Of a stretch of DNA of 6,365 nt, positions 1-6,318 are shown piece after piece. Below the pieces are notes generated by a model that saw nothing but the letters and a program-made list of their open reading frames with translations, did not search any database and was not told the DNA's origin. The DNA comes from Richelia sp. UBA3308 (lineage in GTDB: Bacteria > Cyanobacteriota > Cyanobacteriia > Cyanobacteriales > Nostocaceae), in NCBI GenBank assembly GCA_002361335.1, contig DESS01000265.1, positions 7,023 to 13,387 on the forward strand. The letters are read 5' to 3'. The translations under genes were made by a program, and so were the position numbers. Numbering within the stretch: position 1 is the first letter of the stretch; each line of letters begins with the position of its first letter.

Positions 1-11
1 CTTAATACATC

Positions 12-98
12 TAACGCACCAAGCGTTATTGGTGCGTTACGGCAAATCTTGGACTGTTATTTTTCCCATCGAATCCTAAAAGCCTTAACACACCCTAC
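12..98. repeat. inverted repeat of a cyanobacterial dispersed-repeat type
   Basis: A perfect 10-bp inverted repeat is visible: TAACGCACCA at 12-21 and TGGTGCGTTA at 30-39, with an 8-nt loop. A degenerate third arm, TAACACACCCTAC at 86-98, can also pair with 31-39 (one G-T pair). Sequences of the GGTGCGTTA / TAACGCACCCTAC kind are, from memory, common between genes in Nostoc-like genomes. The stem lies downstream of the histidine kinase stop and could end or stabilise that transcript. No U-run follows it on that strand, so a classical intrinsic terminator is not supported. Confidence 0.6.
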
Positions 99-118
99 TT
101 TAGAAGTATAATGATGCA

Positions 119-1177
119 CTAAATGATATTACAGCTTACTTGTTTTATCGGAATTTGAATCTGAAATTCTGTACCTTTACCTACTGATGAAAAACAATTG
201 AGCTTACCCTGATGTTGTTCGCAAACAATTTGATAGCTAATTGCTAATCCCATCCCAGTTCCTTTCCCAACTGGTTTTGTGGTAAAAAATGGATTAAATA
301 TTTGTGCTTGAATCGATTCTGGTATACCAATTCCATTATCTGCTATTGCTATTTCTATCCAATTAGAATCAATCGCTGATGTGCTAATTGTAATTTTTGG
401 AGTAATTTGTTTATTTTCTAATTCTTCTAATGCATCAATGGCATTAGTCAATAAACTGATAAAAACTTGATTTAATTGTCCTGCATAACATTCAACATTG
501 GGCAGCACTCCATAATCTTTAATGATTAGAATTTCTGAACGATTTAAGGTTGCTTCCAAACGATGTTGTAAGATTAATATCGTACTGTCAATTCCTTGAT
601 GAATATCAACTAATTTTAATTCAGCTTCATCTAGACGGGAAAAATTGCGTAACGATAAAACTATTGCGCTAATACGCTCGGTTCCCACTTTTATAGAGTC
701 TAGTATTTTCTGTAAATCTTCTTGCAAGAAATCTAATTCTATATCATTTTCTAGATTTTGAATTTCGCTTGGTGGATTGGGAAAATGGCAGCGATAAAGC
801 TCTATTAATTCCAACATTTCTTCGCTATACTGTTCCAAATAACTGATATTCCCATGAATAAAGTTAGCTGGATTATTTATTTCATGAGCCACACCAGCCA
901 CCATTTGTCCCAAAGCTGACATTTTTTCACTTTGCAACATTTGTGCTTGCATCTTTTGTAAATTCTGTAAGGTAATTTCTAATTCTTTGCTTCTACGTGT
1001 TAAAGCTGACTGGGAATCTTGCAATTCACTAATTACCTTTTTTAGCAAAAATTCCTTAGCTGTAATATCAGTTTCTAGTTGCTTGCGTTCGTTTTCACAG
1101 CGTTGGAGTTTTTTTTGCAGAATACGGTTTGCTTTTTCTAATTCTCGATTTCTCTCCAAATCGTTGTTACTATTCAT
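119..1177 (-). CDS. soluble sensor histidine kinase
   Basis: A 352-residue histidine kinase predicted to autophosphorylate on a histidine and pass the phosphate to a response regulator. Residues 1-90 are charged, Leu-rich and probably coiled coil. The H-box follows (GVAHEINNP, phospho-acceptor His98), typical of the NtrB-like group. The ATPase domain has an N-box around 237-249 (NQVFISLLTNAID), a G1 box DNGIGI (280-285), an F-box NPFFTT (295-300) and a G2 box GKGTGMGL (304-311), so all catalytic elements look intact. There is no membrane segment, PAS, GAF or receiver domain, so it should be cytosolic and take its input from a partner. It starts 11 nt after the stop of the upstream FIST gene; an AGGAG lies 17 nt before the ATG inside that gene, which is too far to be a good ribosome site. 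Translational coupling is likely. Its target regulator is not in the window. Confidence 0.93.
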   Translation of the reverse strand: MNSNNDLERNRELEKANRILQKKLQRCENERKQLETDITAKEFLLKKVISELQDSQSALTRRSKELEITLQNLQKMQAQMLQSEKMSALGQMVAGVAHEINNPANFIHGNISYLEQYSEEMLELIELYRCHFPNPPSEIQNLENDIELDFLQEDLQKILDSIKVGTERISAIVLSLRNFSRLDEAELKLVDIHQGIDSTILILQHRLEATLNRSEILIIKDYGVLPNVECYAGQLNQVFISLLTNAIDALEELENKQITPKITISTSAIDSNWIEIAIADNGIGIPESIQAQIFNPFFTTKPVGKGTGMGLAISYQIVCEQHQGKLNCFSSVGKGTEFQIQIPIKQVSCNII

Positions 1178-1188
1178 AACTGAATTTA

Positions 1189-2343
1189 TTATGCTCCTAT
1201 CAGGAGTGTCACAAATGTTTTATTATGAAATCGAGTTTTTCCTTCAGTAGTTAAAGGAGCAATTTCACCATAGGCATAAAATCCACAATAAGGTATGGTT
1301 TGGGGTAAATTGTTTTTAACAAGCTCGTACTCTTCGCTAGTTAGTGTTCCGAGAATTCGCCGACGAGCTGCACAAGAAACTAATAAAGCTGCGGCTGGAT
1401 TTGTACCAGGAAAACGAGTTAAAGCTTCTTTGAGAGAATTTTCCGAAGCTTGTAAAATATTTTCACGCGATGCATCAGTAATTTGAACTATTGCTCCTTG
1501 TGGAATATCTGAGAAAAAAGTCACGCTCCCAGATTCTATATCGTAACCATTTGGCGCTCTCATATAGAAGCGCTCTTCATCTTCAAAAACAGCCAATGCA
1601 TGAATTGCGTAGTTAGCAGTAAACTGTTCTGCTCCCAGATAATACTGATAAAAATCAAGAGCGCGTTGTCCATCGATTTCGTAAACCACGTTACCATTAA
1701 CTTTGTTTACACAACTGCGCTTACCAAAAGGAGTCCAACCGCTAGCAACTCCATAGGAGAATTTTAAATCACCGCAAAACAATAGTACTGGTACAGCATC
1801 GCTGACTACTTGATTTTGAAAGAATTGATATGTTTGAGAAAACACATAGTCATCAGCAGCCATTCCGCCAACAATGGGAATTTGTTCTCCCAAACTTTGC
1901 TTTAATCCTTCTAATATCAGAACTCCATTGCTAGTTAAGCTATCTGGGAAAGTTAGACATAATTGAGGTTGGGCTGAACTCTTGGCTTTTGCCATTTCCA
2001 CAGCTTGTTGAGCCATTGATATGGGATTTTTTGATATTTCTCGTCCCAATCCAGCTTTAATTTCCACCTCATCCGAAGCAAACACCATCAAAGTCAAGGA
2101 GTCTTGTTGAAAACCCATTGATGAAGAAACTTCTCCATTTGTGGTTCCACCAATTAGCTCAATTTCACCGAATGCATCCTGAATATGTTCTAAAATTACT
2201 GCATGGTCAAAATCTATAGCTGTAAATAAAATACCCGCTTGAGGTACTTCTCCATTTAACAATTGTTTACACTCTGAGATAGCTTCGGCGATCGCAGATG
2301 CAGAATCAGGATCGACACTGTGGCCAATTGCAACTCGAAACAT
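1189..2343 (-). CDS. FIST N/C-domain sensory protein (possible NosP-like)
   Basis: A 384-residue protein that looks like a complete stand-alone FIST sensor (FIST N plus FIST C). Family-like motifs are IGGTTNGE (64-71) in the N-terminal half, the central segment GWTPFGKR (202-209), SCAARRRILG (323-332), GFYAYGEIAPL (354-364) and the terminal FHNKTFVTLLI (372-382). No signal peptide or membrane segment is seen, so it should be cytosolic. FIST domains are small-ligand sensors; one branch (NosP) binds haem and nitric oxide and controls a histidine kinase encoded next to it. Here a kinase gene follows 11 nt downstream on the same strand, which fits such a pair. Whether this protein binds haem cannot be read from the sequence; its histidines are 8, 47, 53, 248 and 373. 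The ATG at 2343 gives the natural N-terminus MFRVAIGHS; no clear Shine-Dalgarno precedes it. A HIP1 site lies inside at 2288. Confidence 0.9.
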   Translation of the reverse strand: MFRVAIGHSVDPDSASAIAEAISECKQLLNGEVPQAGILFTAIDFDHAVILEHIQDAFGEIELIGGTTNGEVSSSMGFQQDSLTLMVFASDEVEIKAGLGREISKNPISMAQQAVEMAKAKSSAQPQLCLTFPDSLTSNGVLILEGLKQSLGEQIPIVGGMAADDYVFSQTYQFFQNQVVSDAVPVLLFCGDLKFSYGVASGWTPFGKRSCVNKVNGNVVYEIDGQRALDFYQYYLGAEQFTANYAIHALAVFEDEERFYMRAPNGYDIESGSVTFFSDIPQGAIVQITDASRENILQASENSLKEALTRFPGTNPAAALLVSCAARRRILGTLTSEEYELVKNNLPQTIPYCGFYAYGEIAPLTTEGKTRFHNKTFVTLLIGA

Positions 2344-2376
2344 TTTGTTTTTCCAACCGAACTAAATATGTCCTGT

Positions 2377-2421
2377 GTTTCCTTCAGTGGAAGCTTTAAT
2401 TGGAAACAGCCACAAGGAAAC
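2377..2421. repeat. inverted repeat upstream of the FIST gene
   Basis: The arms GTTTCCTTCAGTGG (2377-2390) and CCACAAGGAAAC (2410-2421) form a 12-bp stem with a 2-nt bulge (CA) around a 19-nt loop. It lies 33 nt before the FIST start codon, so it could fold in the 5' leader of that transcript or be a dispersed repeat copy. Its function is not known. Confidence 0.55.
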
Positions 2422-2422
2422 A

Positions 2423-2451
2423 TTTTTATTGTTCCCAATAAATGCAATCAA
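2423..2451 (-). promoter_or_regulatory. weak candidate promoter for FIST-kinase unit
   Basis: On the minus strand, TTGATT (2451-2446) and TAAAAA (2428-2423) are 17 nt apart and each matches 4 of 6 sigma-70 consensus bases. It would put transcription start about 75 nt before the FIST ATG. In AT-rich DNA such matches arise by chance, so this is only a suggestion. A TTGACT at 2462-2457 is an alternative -35 but has no good -10 partner. Confidence 0.2.
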
Positions 2452-2469
2452 ATCTCAGTCAAAGGAGTT

Positions 2470-2520
2470 TTCATCAAATCAAAAGCCTCTCCTCCTTCAC
2501 AAGGGGAAAGGTTTGATGAA
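2470..2520. repeat. 51-nt imperfect inverted repeat
   Basis: The outer arms TTCATCAAA (2470-2478) and TTTGATGAA (2512-2520) pair perfectly. An inner pyrimidine-rich arm GCCTCTCCTCCTT (2485-2497) faces AAGGGGAAAGG (2501-2511) across a 3-nt loop with some mismatches and G-T pairs. The inner part resembles the CTCTCC/GGAGAG intergenic stems often seen in Nostoc-like genomes (from memory). It lies between dapF and the FIST gene. Confidence 0.55.
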
Positions 2521-2577
2521 ATAGGTTAAAATAGTATTTGCTACATAGCGGTGAAATTCCTATTTGAACAAGAAATT

Positions 2578-2607
2578 TGTAGAGACGTGATATATCACGT
2601 CTCTACA
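2578..2607. repeat. 30-nt perfect palindrome after dapF, possible terminator
   Basis: The half-site TGTAGAGACGTGATA is followed immediately by its exact reverse complement, giving 15 bp with no spacer. It begins 8 nt past the dapF stop codon, so in the dapF transcript it would form a strong hairpin. The downstream sequence on that strand (AAATTTCTTG) has only a weak U-run, so termination is plausible but not proven. GTAGAGACGT-type palindromes are, from memory, widely dispersed in filamentous cyanobacteria, so this is probably a copy of a repeat family. Confidence 0.75.
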
Positions 2608-2615
2608 TTGATGAT

Positions 2616-3455
2616 TTACAATTTACCTGTAAACACTTTCTCAGCTGGCCCTGTCATATAAACTCTTTGGTCAATTTCCGACCATTCTATTAATAATGGC
2701 CCCCCAGGAAGTTCTACAGTTGCTGTTCGATCGCATTTTCCTGTCAATACACCAGCAACTAAGGAAGCACAGGCACCAGTACCACAAGCTAAAGTAATAC
2801 CAGCACCGCGTTCCCATACCCGCATTTTTACGTAGTTTGAATTGACGACTTGAATAAATTCGGTGTTAATTCTTTCGGGGAAAACAGAGTTATTTTCAAA
2901 TTCAGGACCAATTTTTTCTAATTCGATCGCTGCAACATCTTCGACAAAAGTAATACAGTGAGGATTTCCCATACTTACACAGGTGACATCCCAAGATTTA
3001 CCGGCAACTTGTAAAGGTAGATTAATTACCTTTTCATTATTAGGGGCAAGAGTAGTAGGAATTTCACCAGCAGTCAATCTAGGAGTTCCCATATCCACTT
3101 TAACTTGACCGTCAGACATTAATTGAGGAGTAATTGTACCAGCCAAAGTATGAATTCGATAGGTATCGGTTTTTTTTGCGTCTCCTTCTAATTCAGCAAG
3201 AAAAGCAGCCATACAGCGAATACCATTGCCACACATTTCGGGTTCCGAACCATCCGAGTTAAAAATCCGCATAGTATAGTCAGTGCTGTTGTCACCCGGT
3301 AAAGCAAAAATTACACCATCAGCACCGATACCAAAATGGCGATCGCACAATTGAATTGCTTGGTCTGGATTCACTACTGGTTCTGAACTTGAGCGATTAT
3401 CAATCAAAATAAAATCGTTACCTAAACCCTGGTACTTAGTAAATTCTATTGCCAT
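2616..3455 (-). CDS. dapF: diaminopimelate epimerase
   Basis: Converts LL-diaminopimelate to meso-diaminopimelate in the cytosol, supplying lysine and the peptidoglycan cross-linking residue (EC 5.1.1.7). The 279-residue length is normal. The N-terminus FTKYQGLGNDFILID (5-19) is characteristic. Both catalytic cysteines of this cofactor-free epimerase are present: Cys75 in EMCGNGIRC (73-81) and Cys224 in ACGTGACAS (223-231). Further family segments are FGIGADG (41-47), FNSDGSEPE (65-73), GNPHC (163-167) and WERGAG (214-219). The ATG at 3455 begins the conserved N-terminus and is preceded by AGGA with a short 3-nt spacing. The gene is divergent from hfq; the same neighbourhood is known in other cyanobacteria. 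A HIP1 octamer lies inside at 3339. A 30-nt palindrome follows the stop codon. Confidence 0.98.
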   Translation of the reverse strand: MAIEFTKYQGLGNDFILIDNRSSSEPVVNPDQAIQLCDRHFGIGADGVIFALPGDNSTDYTMRIFNSDGSEPEMCGNGIRCMAAFLAELEGDAKKTDTYRIHTLAGTITPQLMSDGQVKVDMGTPRLTAGEIPTTLAPNNEKVINLPLQVAGKSWDVTCVSMGNPHCITFVEDVAAIELEKIGPEFENNSVFPERINTEFIQVVNSNYVKMRVWERGAGITLACGTGACASLVAGVLTGKCDRTATVELPGGPLLIEWSEIDQRVYMTGPAEKVFTGKL

Positions 3456-3471
3456 TTTTCCTGTGAATGAA

Positions 3472-3501
3472 TTATTACAGTGGTTAGTTGTTAGTGGTTA
3501 A
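3472..3501 (-). promoter_or_regulatory. dapF: weak candidate promoter for dapF
   Basis: On the minus strand, TTAACC (3501-3496) and TAATAA (3477-3472) are 18 nt apart, each matching about 4 of 6 consensus bases, with start expected 10-15 nt before the dapF ATG. The -35 lies inside the heptamer array, so array length could affect dapF expression if this is real. Support is weak. Confidence 0.25.
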
Positions 3502-3566
3502 TTGTTAGTAGTTAATTTTTCAAACCACTATCCACTATCAACTATCCAATAACCACTATCTACCAT
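3477..3566. repeat. two facing arrays of degenerate 7-nt repeats
   Basis: The left array runs from 3477: ACAGTGG, TTAGTTG, TTAGTGG, TTAATTG, TTAGTAG, TTAATTT (to 3518). The right array runs from 3525: CCACTAT, CCACTAT, CAACTAT, CCAATAA, CCACTAT, CTACCAT (to 3566). The right-hand unit is close to the reverse complement of the left-hand unit (ATAGTGG against TTAGTGG), so the block can fold into a long imperfect hairpin with a short T-rich centre. It fills most of the 122 nt between the divergent dapF and hfq genes. Short tandemly repeated heptamers are an established feature of filamentous cyanobacterial genomes. Confidence 0.8.
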
Positions 3567-3577
3567 TGACATAGAAA

Positions 3578-3799
3578 ATGTTGACAGAATTCGATACCTC
3601 ATTACCCAGCATCAAACAAATTCAAAATTTAATTAAAGAAAAAACCTCAGTTGAATTAAAGTTAATAACTGGCGATGTAATCACGGGAACAGTATTATGG
3701 CAAGACTTACAGTGTTTCTGTGTAATGGCAGAAGATAATCAAAAAATTACCATTTTCAAAAGGGCGATCGCTTATTTGAAAGTAAAGAGTGAGGAGTAA
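3578..3799 (+). CDS. hfq: cyanobacterial-type Hfq, Sm-like RNA-binding protein
   Basis: A 73-residue protein recognised as the cyanobacterial Hfq homologue. After a short N-terminal helix (SLPSIKQIQNLIKEKT, 8-23) the Sm1 region VELKLITGDVITGTVLWQD (25-43) and the Sm2-like region ITIFKRAIAYLKV (57-69) follow. The YKHA motif of proteobacterial Hfq is replaced by FKRA (60-63), as expected in cyanobacteria. There is no extended C-terminal tail. Family members form hexameric rings; in Synechocystis the protein is needed for type IV pilus motility and binds the PilB1 ATPase, and in Anabaena it affects nitrogen-fixation gene expression. The ATG at 3578 matches the family's N-terminus; no clear ribosome site precedes it. 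It is divergent from dapF, a known arrangement, and convergent with the antiporter gene. A HIP1 site lies within the Sm2 codons at 3764. Confidence 0.93.
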   Translation: MLTEFDTSLPSIKQIQNLIKEKTSVELKLITGDVITGTVLWQDLQCFCVMAEDNQKITIFKRAIAYLKVKSEE

Positions 3800-3831
3800 A
3801 GAATGCCCGAATTCTCTCCTTGTCTCCTTAT

Positions 3832-3866
3832 CCCCATGCCCAATGCCCCATGCCCCATGCCCGATT
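3832..3866. repeat. 7-nt tandem repeat, CCCCATG type, about 5 units
   Basis: The consecutive units are CCCCATG, CCCAATG, CCCCATG, CCCCATG and CCCGATT. The array occupies the convergent gap between hfq and the antiporter gene and ends 1 nt before the antiporter stop codon. An extra ATGCCCGA copy at 3803-3810 repeats 3857-3864. It is a cyanobacterial short tandem repeat. No intrinsic terminator for either gene is evident in this 68-nt gap. Confidence 0.85.
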
Positions 3867-3867
3867 A

Positions 3868-6135
3868 TTACCGATTTAACGTCTGCTTTTCGGGAGAAAA
3901 TAATTGTTCTAATTGATTTAAAGCTGGTAATCTACCGCACAATAATAATTGATCGCAGTTTTGCATTCGGGTTTTACTGTTGGGATAGCGAATAAATTTT
4001 CCTTCTCGTCTAATTGCTTGTATTTCTACACCGTATTGATGGCGGATGTCTAAATCACCAAGGGCTTTATCTAAAATAGGTGATTCCGAATTGAGTTTTA
4101 CCCACTGACAAGCGCTGTTTTCTCCCGGTACGGTTGCTTTTCCCGATGCAAATTCGTCTAAAGCAGCTACTTCTTCCCGCGAGCCTACTACTAAAAAGCG
4201 ATCGCCCCCTTTAATAGTAGTTAATGCGTCGGGATAATCTATTTCTTCCCCAGTAGTGCGCTGAATCGCCATTAAGCTAACGCCGGTTAAATAGCGCATA
4301 TCAGCTTGTTCTAAAGTCATTCCTACTAGAGGCGAGTTGTCAGGTAAGGTATACCAACGTTTGTTTAAATCCGCTGTAGCCCGTCGTAAATCCCGGGCAA
4401 CTTCAGAGGCTGATTCCTCAGGGCGTAAATCTAAATAATGACGTTTGCGGATTTCCTGCATTTCTCGCTGTACCACAGTTGGTGAGAAACCCACATCTGT
4501 TAATAGAAAGGAAAGCATTTCTAAACTGGCTTCAAATTCTGGCTGTACCACTTCTCGCGCTCCTAGTTGGTAAAGTGGTTCAATAATTTTGTTATTTGTA
4601 GCGCGCACAACTATATTTAATTCTGGAAATAATTCTAAACCACGGCGTAGACAAAGACGAGTACTCATTTGATCCGGAAGTGCGATCGCCATTGCTTTAG
4701 CTTGGTTAACTCCTGCTGTTTCCAAAACATGAAAACTAACGCAGTTACCATATACATAAGGAATTCCGGCTTCCCGTAGTTGTTCAATTCTGGTTTCGGA
4801 TTGATCTATAACTACTACAGATAATTGATGAAAAAGCAGTAATTTTACGAGATTTTTACCGACTCTACCATAACCGCAAACTATCACGTGGTCTTTTATA
4901 GGTAATTCCTCGGCTACTTCTAAAGGTTTTCCTTCATTATTCAGATAGGGCTTTAACCAAGGCATTGATTCAGCCCAATCAAATAAAATTGGTATTAAAC
5001 GTAGTAGAAAAGGCGTTAAAATTAATGTTACTGCTGTGGTACCTAAAATTAGTAAATATACCCGACGAGATACCAAACCTAACTTTTGACCTTCACTAGC
5101 GAGAACAAAAGAAAATTCACCAATTTGAGCTAATCCTAACCCTGCAATTAAAGCTGTTTTCAACGGGTAACGGAATATTTTGACTAAAGGAGTAATAATT
5201 AAAAATTTACCAATAAATACTAAAGTTACCAATCCAAGAATTAATTCCAGATGGCTCCATAAAAATACAGGATCGATCAACATGCCGATGGCAGCGAAAA
5301 ACAAACTAGCGAAAATATCCCGTAGCGGTTCGACATAAGTTAAAGTTTGATCGGCGTATTCCACCTCAGAAATCATCAAACCAGCCACAAACGCCCCCAT
5401 TTCAATAGAAAGCCCCAACTCTTCCGTTAACAGAGCAATTCCCAGACACAAAGCCACCACACCCAATAAAAATAGCTCTCGACTTTCCGTGCGTGCCAGC
5501 AACTGCAACAAAGGCGGAATCAACCAAATTCCCGTAGCCACAGCACCCGCAGCAAATAAACCAATTTTTAACAGCGCCATTAACACCGCCACACCAATGG
5601 TTTCCACAGGTTGGTCAAGAGCAGGCAATACTGCTAACATTAATCCCAAAGCCAAATCCTGCACCACCAGGATTCCCAACATTACTTGTCCATGGGGAGT
5701 ATCCGTTTCATTACGCTCCATCAAACATTTCAGTACTACCGCAGTAGAAGACAAAGATAAAATTGCTCCCAAAAACACACCTTGAGCAGGGGAATCTACC
5801 CAACCAATTCCCAGCGACACTAAAGTCGTTATTGCGATCGTCAAAATAATTTGTAAACCACCACCACCCAAACTAATTTTCTTAACCTTATTCAGTTCCG
5901 CAAAAGAAAACTCCACCCCCAAAGCAAACAATAAAAAAGCAACACCAAACTGTGCTAAAGTCTCTACTTGAATCAACTCCTTAATTAATCCCAACCCAGC
6001 AGGGCCAACAATCATTCCACCTACGAGATACCCTAGTAACACGGGTAAACGCAGCAACGAAGCAAACAGCCCCCCAGCCGCAGCAACAGCGAGAACTGAA
6101 ACTAAATCAACTATTAATCTAAAATCTTCCTGCAC
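3868..6135 (-). CDS. Kef-type CPA2 cation:proton antiporter with TrkA-N/TrkA-C domains
   Basis: A 755-residue inner-membrane monovalent cation/proton antiporter. Residues 6-387 are hydrophobic and form the Na_H_Exchanger transport domain of about a dozen helices (GYLVGGMIVGPAGLGL, LLFALGVEFS, LSLSSTAVVLK). The QD pair in LVVQDLALG (Gln159-Asp160) is the Kef-like signature at the ion site. A cytosolic linker leads to a TrkA-N/RCK domain (415-535) with the nucleotide-binding GYGRVG (421-426) and an acidic Asp at 444. Two TrkA-C domains follow (593-662 and 676-746), so nucleotide or ligand control of transport is likely. The start is uncertain: the frame is open to a TTG at 6204 (778 residues), but I prefer the GTG at 6135 because family proteins, as I recall them, begin near QEDFRLIVDLV. 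Neither start has a clear ribosome site. Potassium or sodium as substrate cannot be decided. HIP1 sites lie at 4198 and 4682. Confidence 0.9.
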   Translation of the reverse strand: MQEDFRLIVDLVSVLAVAAAGGLFASLLRLPVLLGYLVGGMIVGPAGLGLIKELIQVETLAQFGVAFLLFALGVEFSFAELNKVKKISLGGGGLQIILTIAITTLVSLGIGWVDSPAQGVFLGAILSLSSTAVVLKCLMERNETDTPHGQVMLGILVVQDLALGLMLAVLPALDQPVETIGVAVLMALLKIGLFAAGAVATGIWLIPPLLQLLARTESRELFLLGVVALCLGIALLTEELGLSIEMGAFVAGLMISEVEYADQTLTYVEPLRDIFASLFFAAIGMLIDPVFLWSHLELILGLVTLVFIGKFLIITPLVKIFRYPLKTALIAGLGLAQIGEFSFVLASEGQKLGLVSRRVYLLILGTTAVTLILTPFLLRLIPILFDWAESMPWLKPYLNNEGKPLEVAEELPIKDHVIVCGYGRVGKNLVKLLLFHQLSVVVIDQSETRIEQLREAGIPYVYGNCVSFHVLETAGVNQAKAMAIALPDQMSTRLCLRRGLELFPELNIVVRATNNKIIEPLYQLGAREVVQPEFEASLEMLSFLLTDVGFSPTVVQREMQEIRKRHYLDLRPEESASEVARDLRRATADLNKRWYTLPDNSPLVGMTLEQADMRYLTGVSLMAIQRTTGEEIDYPDALTTIKGGDRFLVVGSREEVAALDEFASGKATVPGENSACQWVKLNSESPILDKALGDLDIRHQYGVEIQAIRREGKFIRYPNSKTRMQNCDQLLLCGRLPALNQLEQLFSPEKQTLNR

Positions 6136-6222
6136 AAGCTTTAAAAAAAATATCAATAACCCTGTTAACCAGCATACAAATTTTTGTGAAGCCTGTCTGC
6201 TCAAAGTTAGTTATGAGTTTAA

Positions 6223-6257
6223 TAGATTTTAGATTTTAGATTTTAGATTCAAAATCT
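6223..6257. repeat. 7-nt tandem repeat TAGATTT x4 with overlapping hairpin
   Basis: Three exact TAGATTT units (6223-6243) are followed by TAGATTC (6244-6250). The last repeats overlap a 7-bp inverted repeat, AGATTTT (6238-6244) and AAAATCT (6251-6257), with a 6-nt loop. It lies upstream of the antiporter gene, 88 nt before the preferred start. It could be in the promoter region or the leader; no reliable promoter was recognised here. Confidence 0.8.
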
Positions 6258-6318
6258 TTGAGGTGTTAAAAGTTATAAGTTAACAATTTTCAGCCTTGTT
6301 GCCAACGATGTATAAAAT

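Noticed and set aside
987..1486. Two plus-strand open frames (987-1250 and 1295-1486)
   Set aside because: They lie opposite the well-supported kinase and FIST genes and have low-complexity translations without any family motif.
2256..2529. Small open frames on both strands across the FIST start and spacer (2256-2447 minus, 2320-2529 plus)
   Set aside because: They run through inverted repeats and the 5' end of FIST in other frames, have no ribosome site and resemble no known protein.
2578..2607. Transposon end or IS remnant
   Set aside because: No transposase fragment, partner inverted repeat or target-site duplication was found nearby.
3477..3566. CRISPR array
   Set aside because: The units are 7 nt with no unique spacers and are degenerate; this is a tandem repeat.
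3789..3995. Plus-strand 68-codon frame starting inside hfq
   Set aside because: It translates the heptamer array (PCPMPHAPCPI) and the antisense of the antiporter 3' end; a shadow of repeats, not a gene.
5489..5785. Plus-strand 98-codon frame
   Set aside because: It lies fully antisense to the transport domain of the antiporter and has no recognisable domain.
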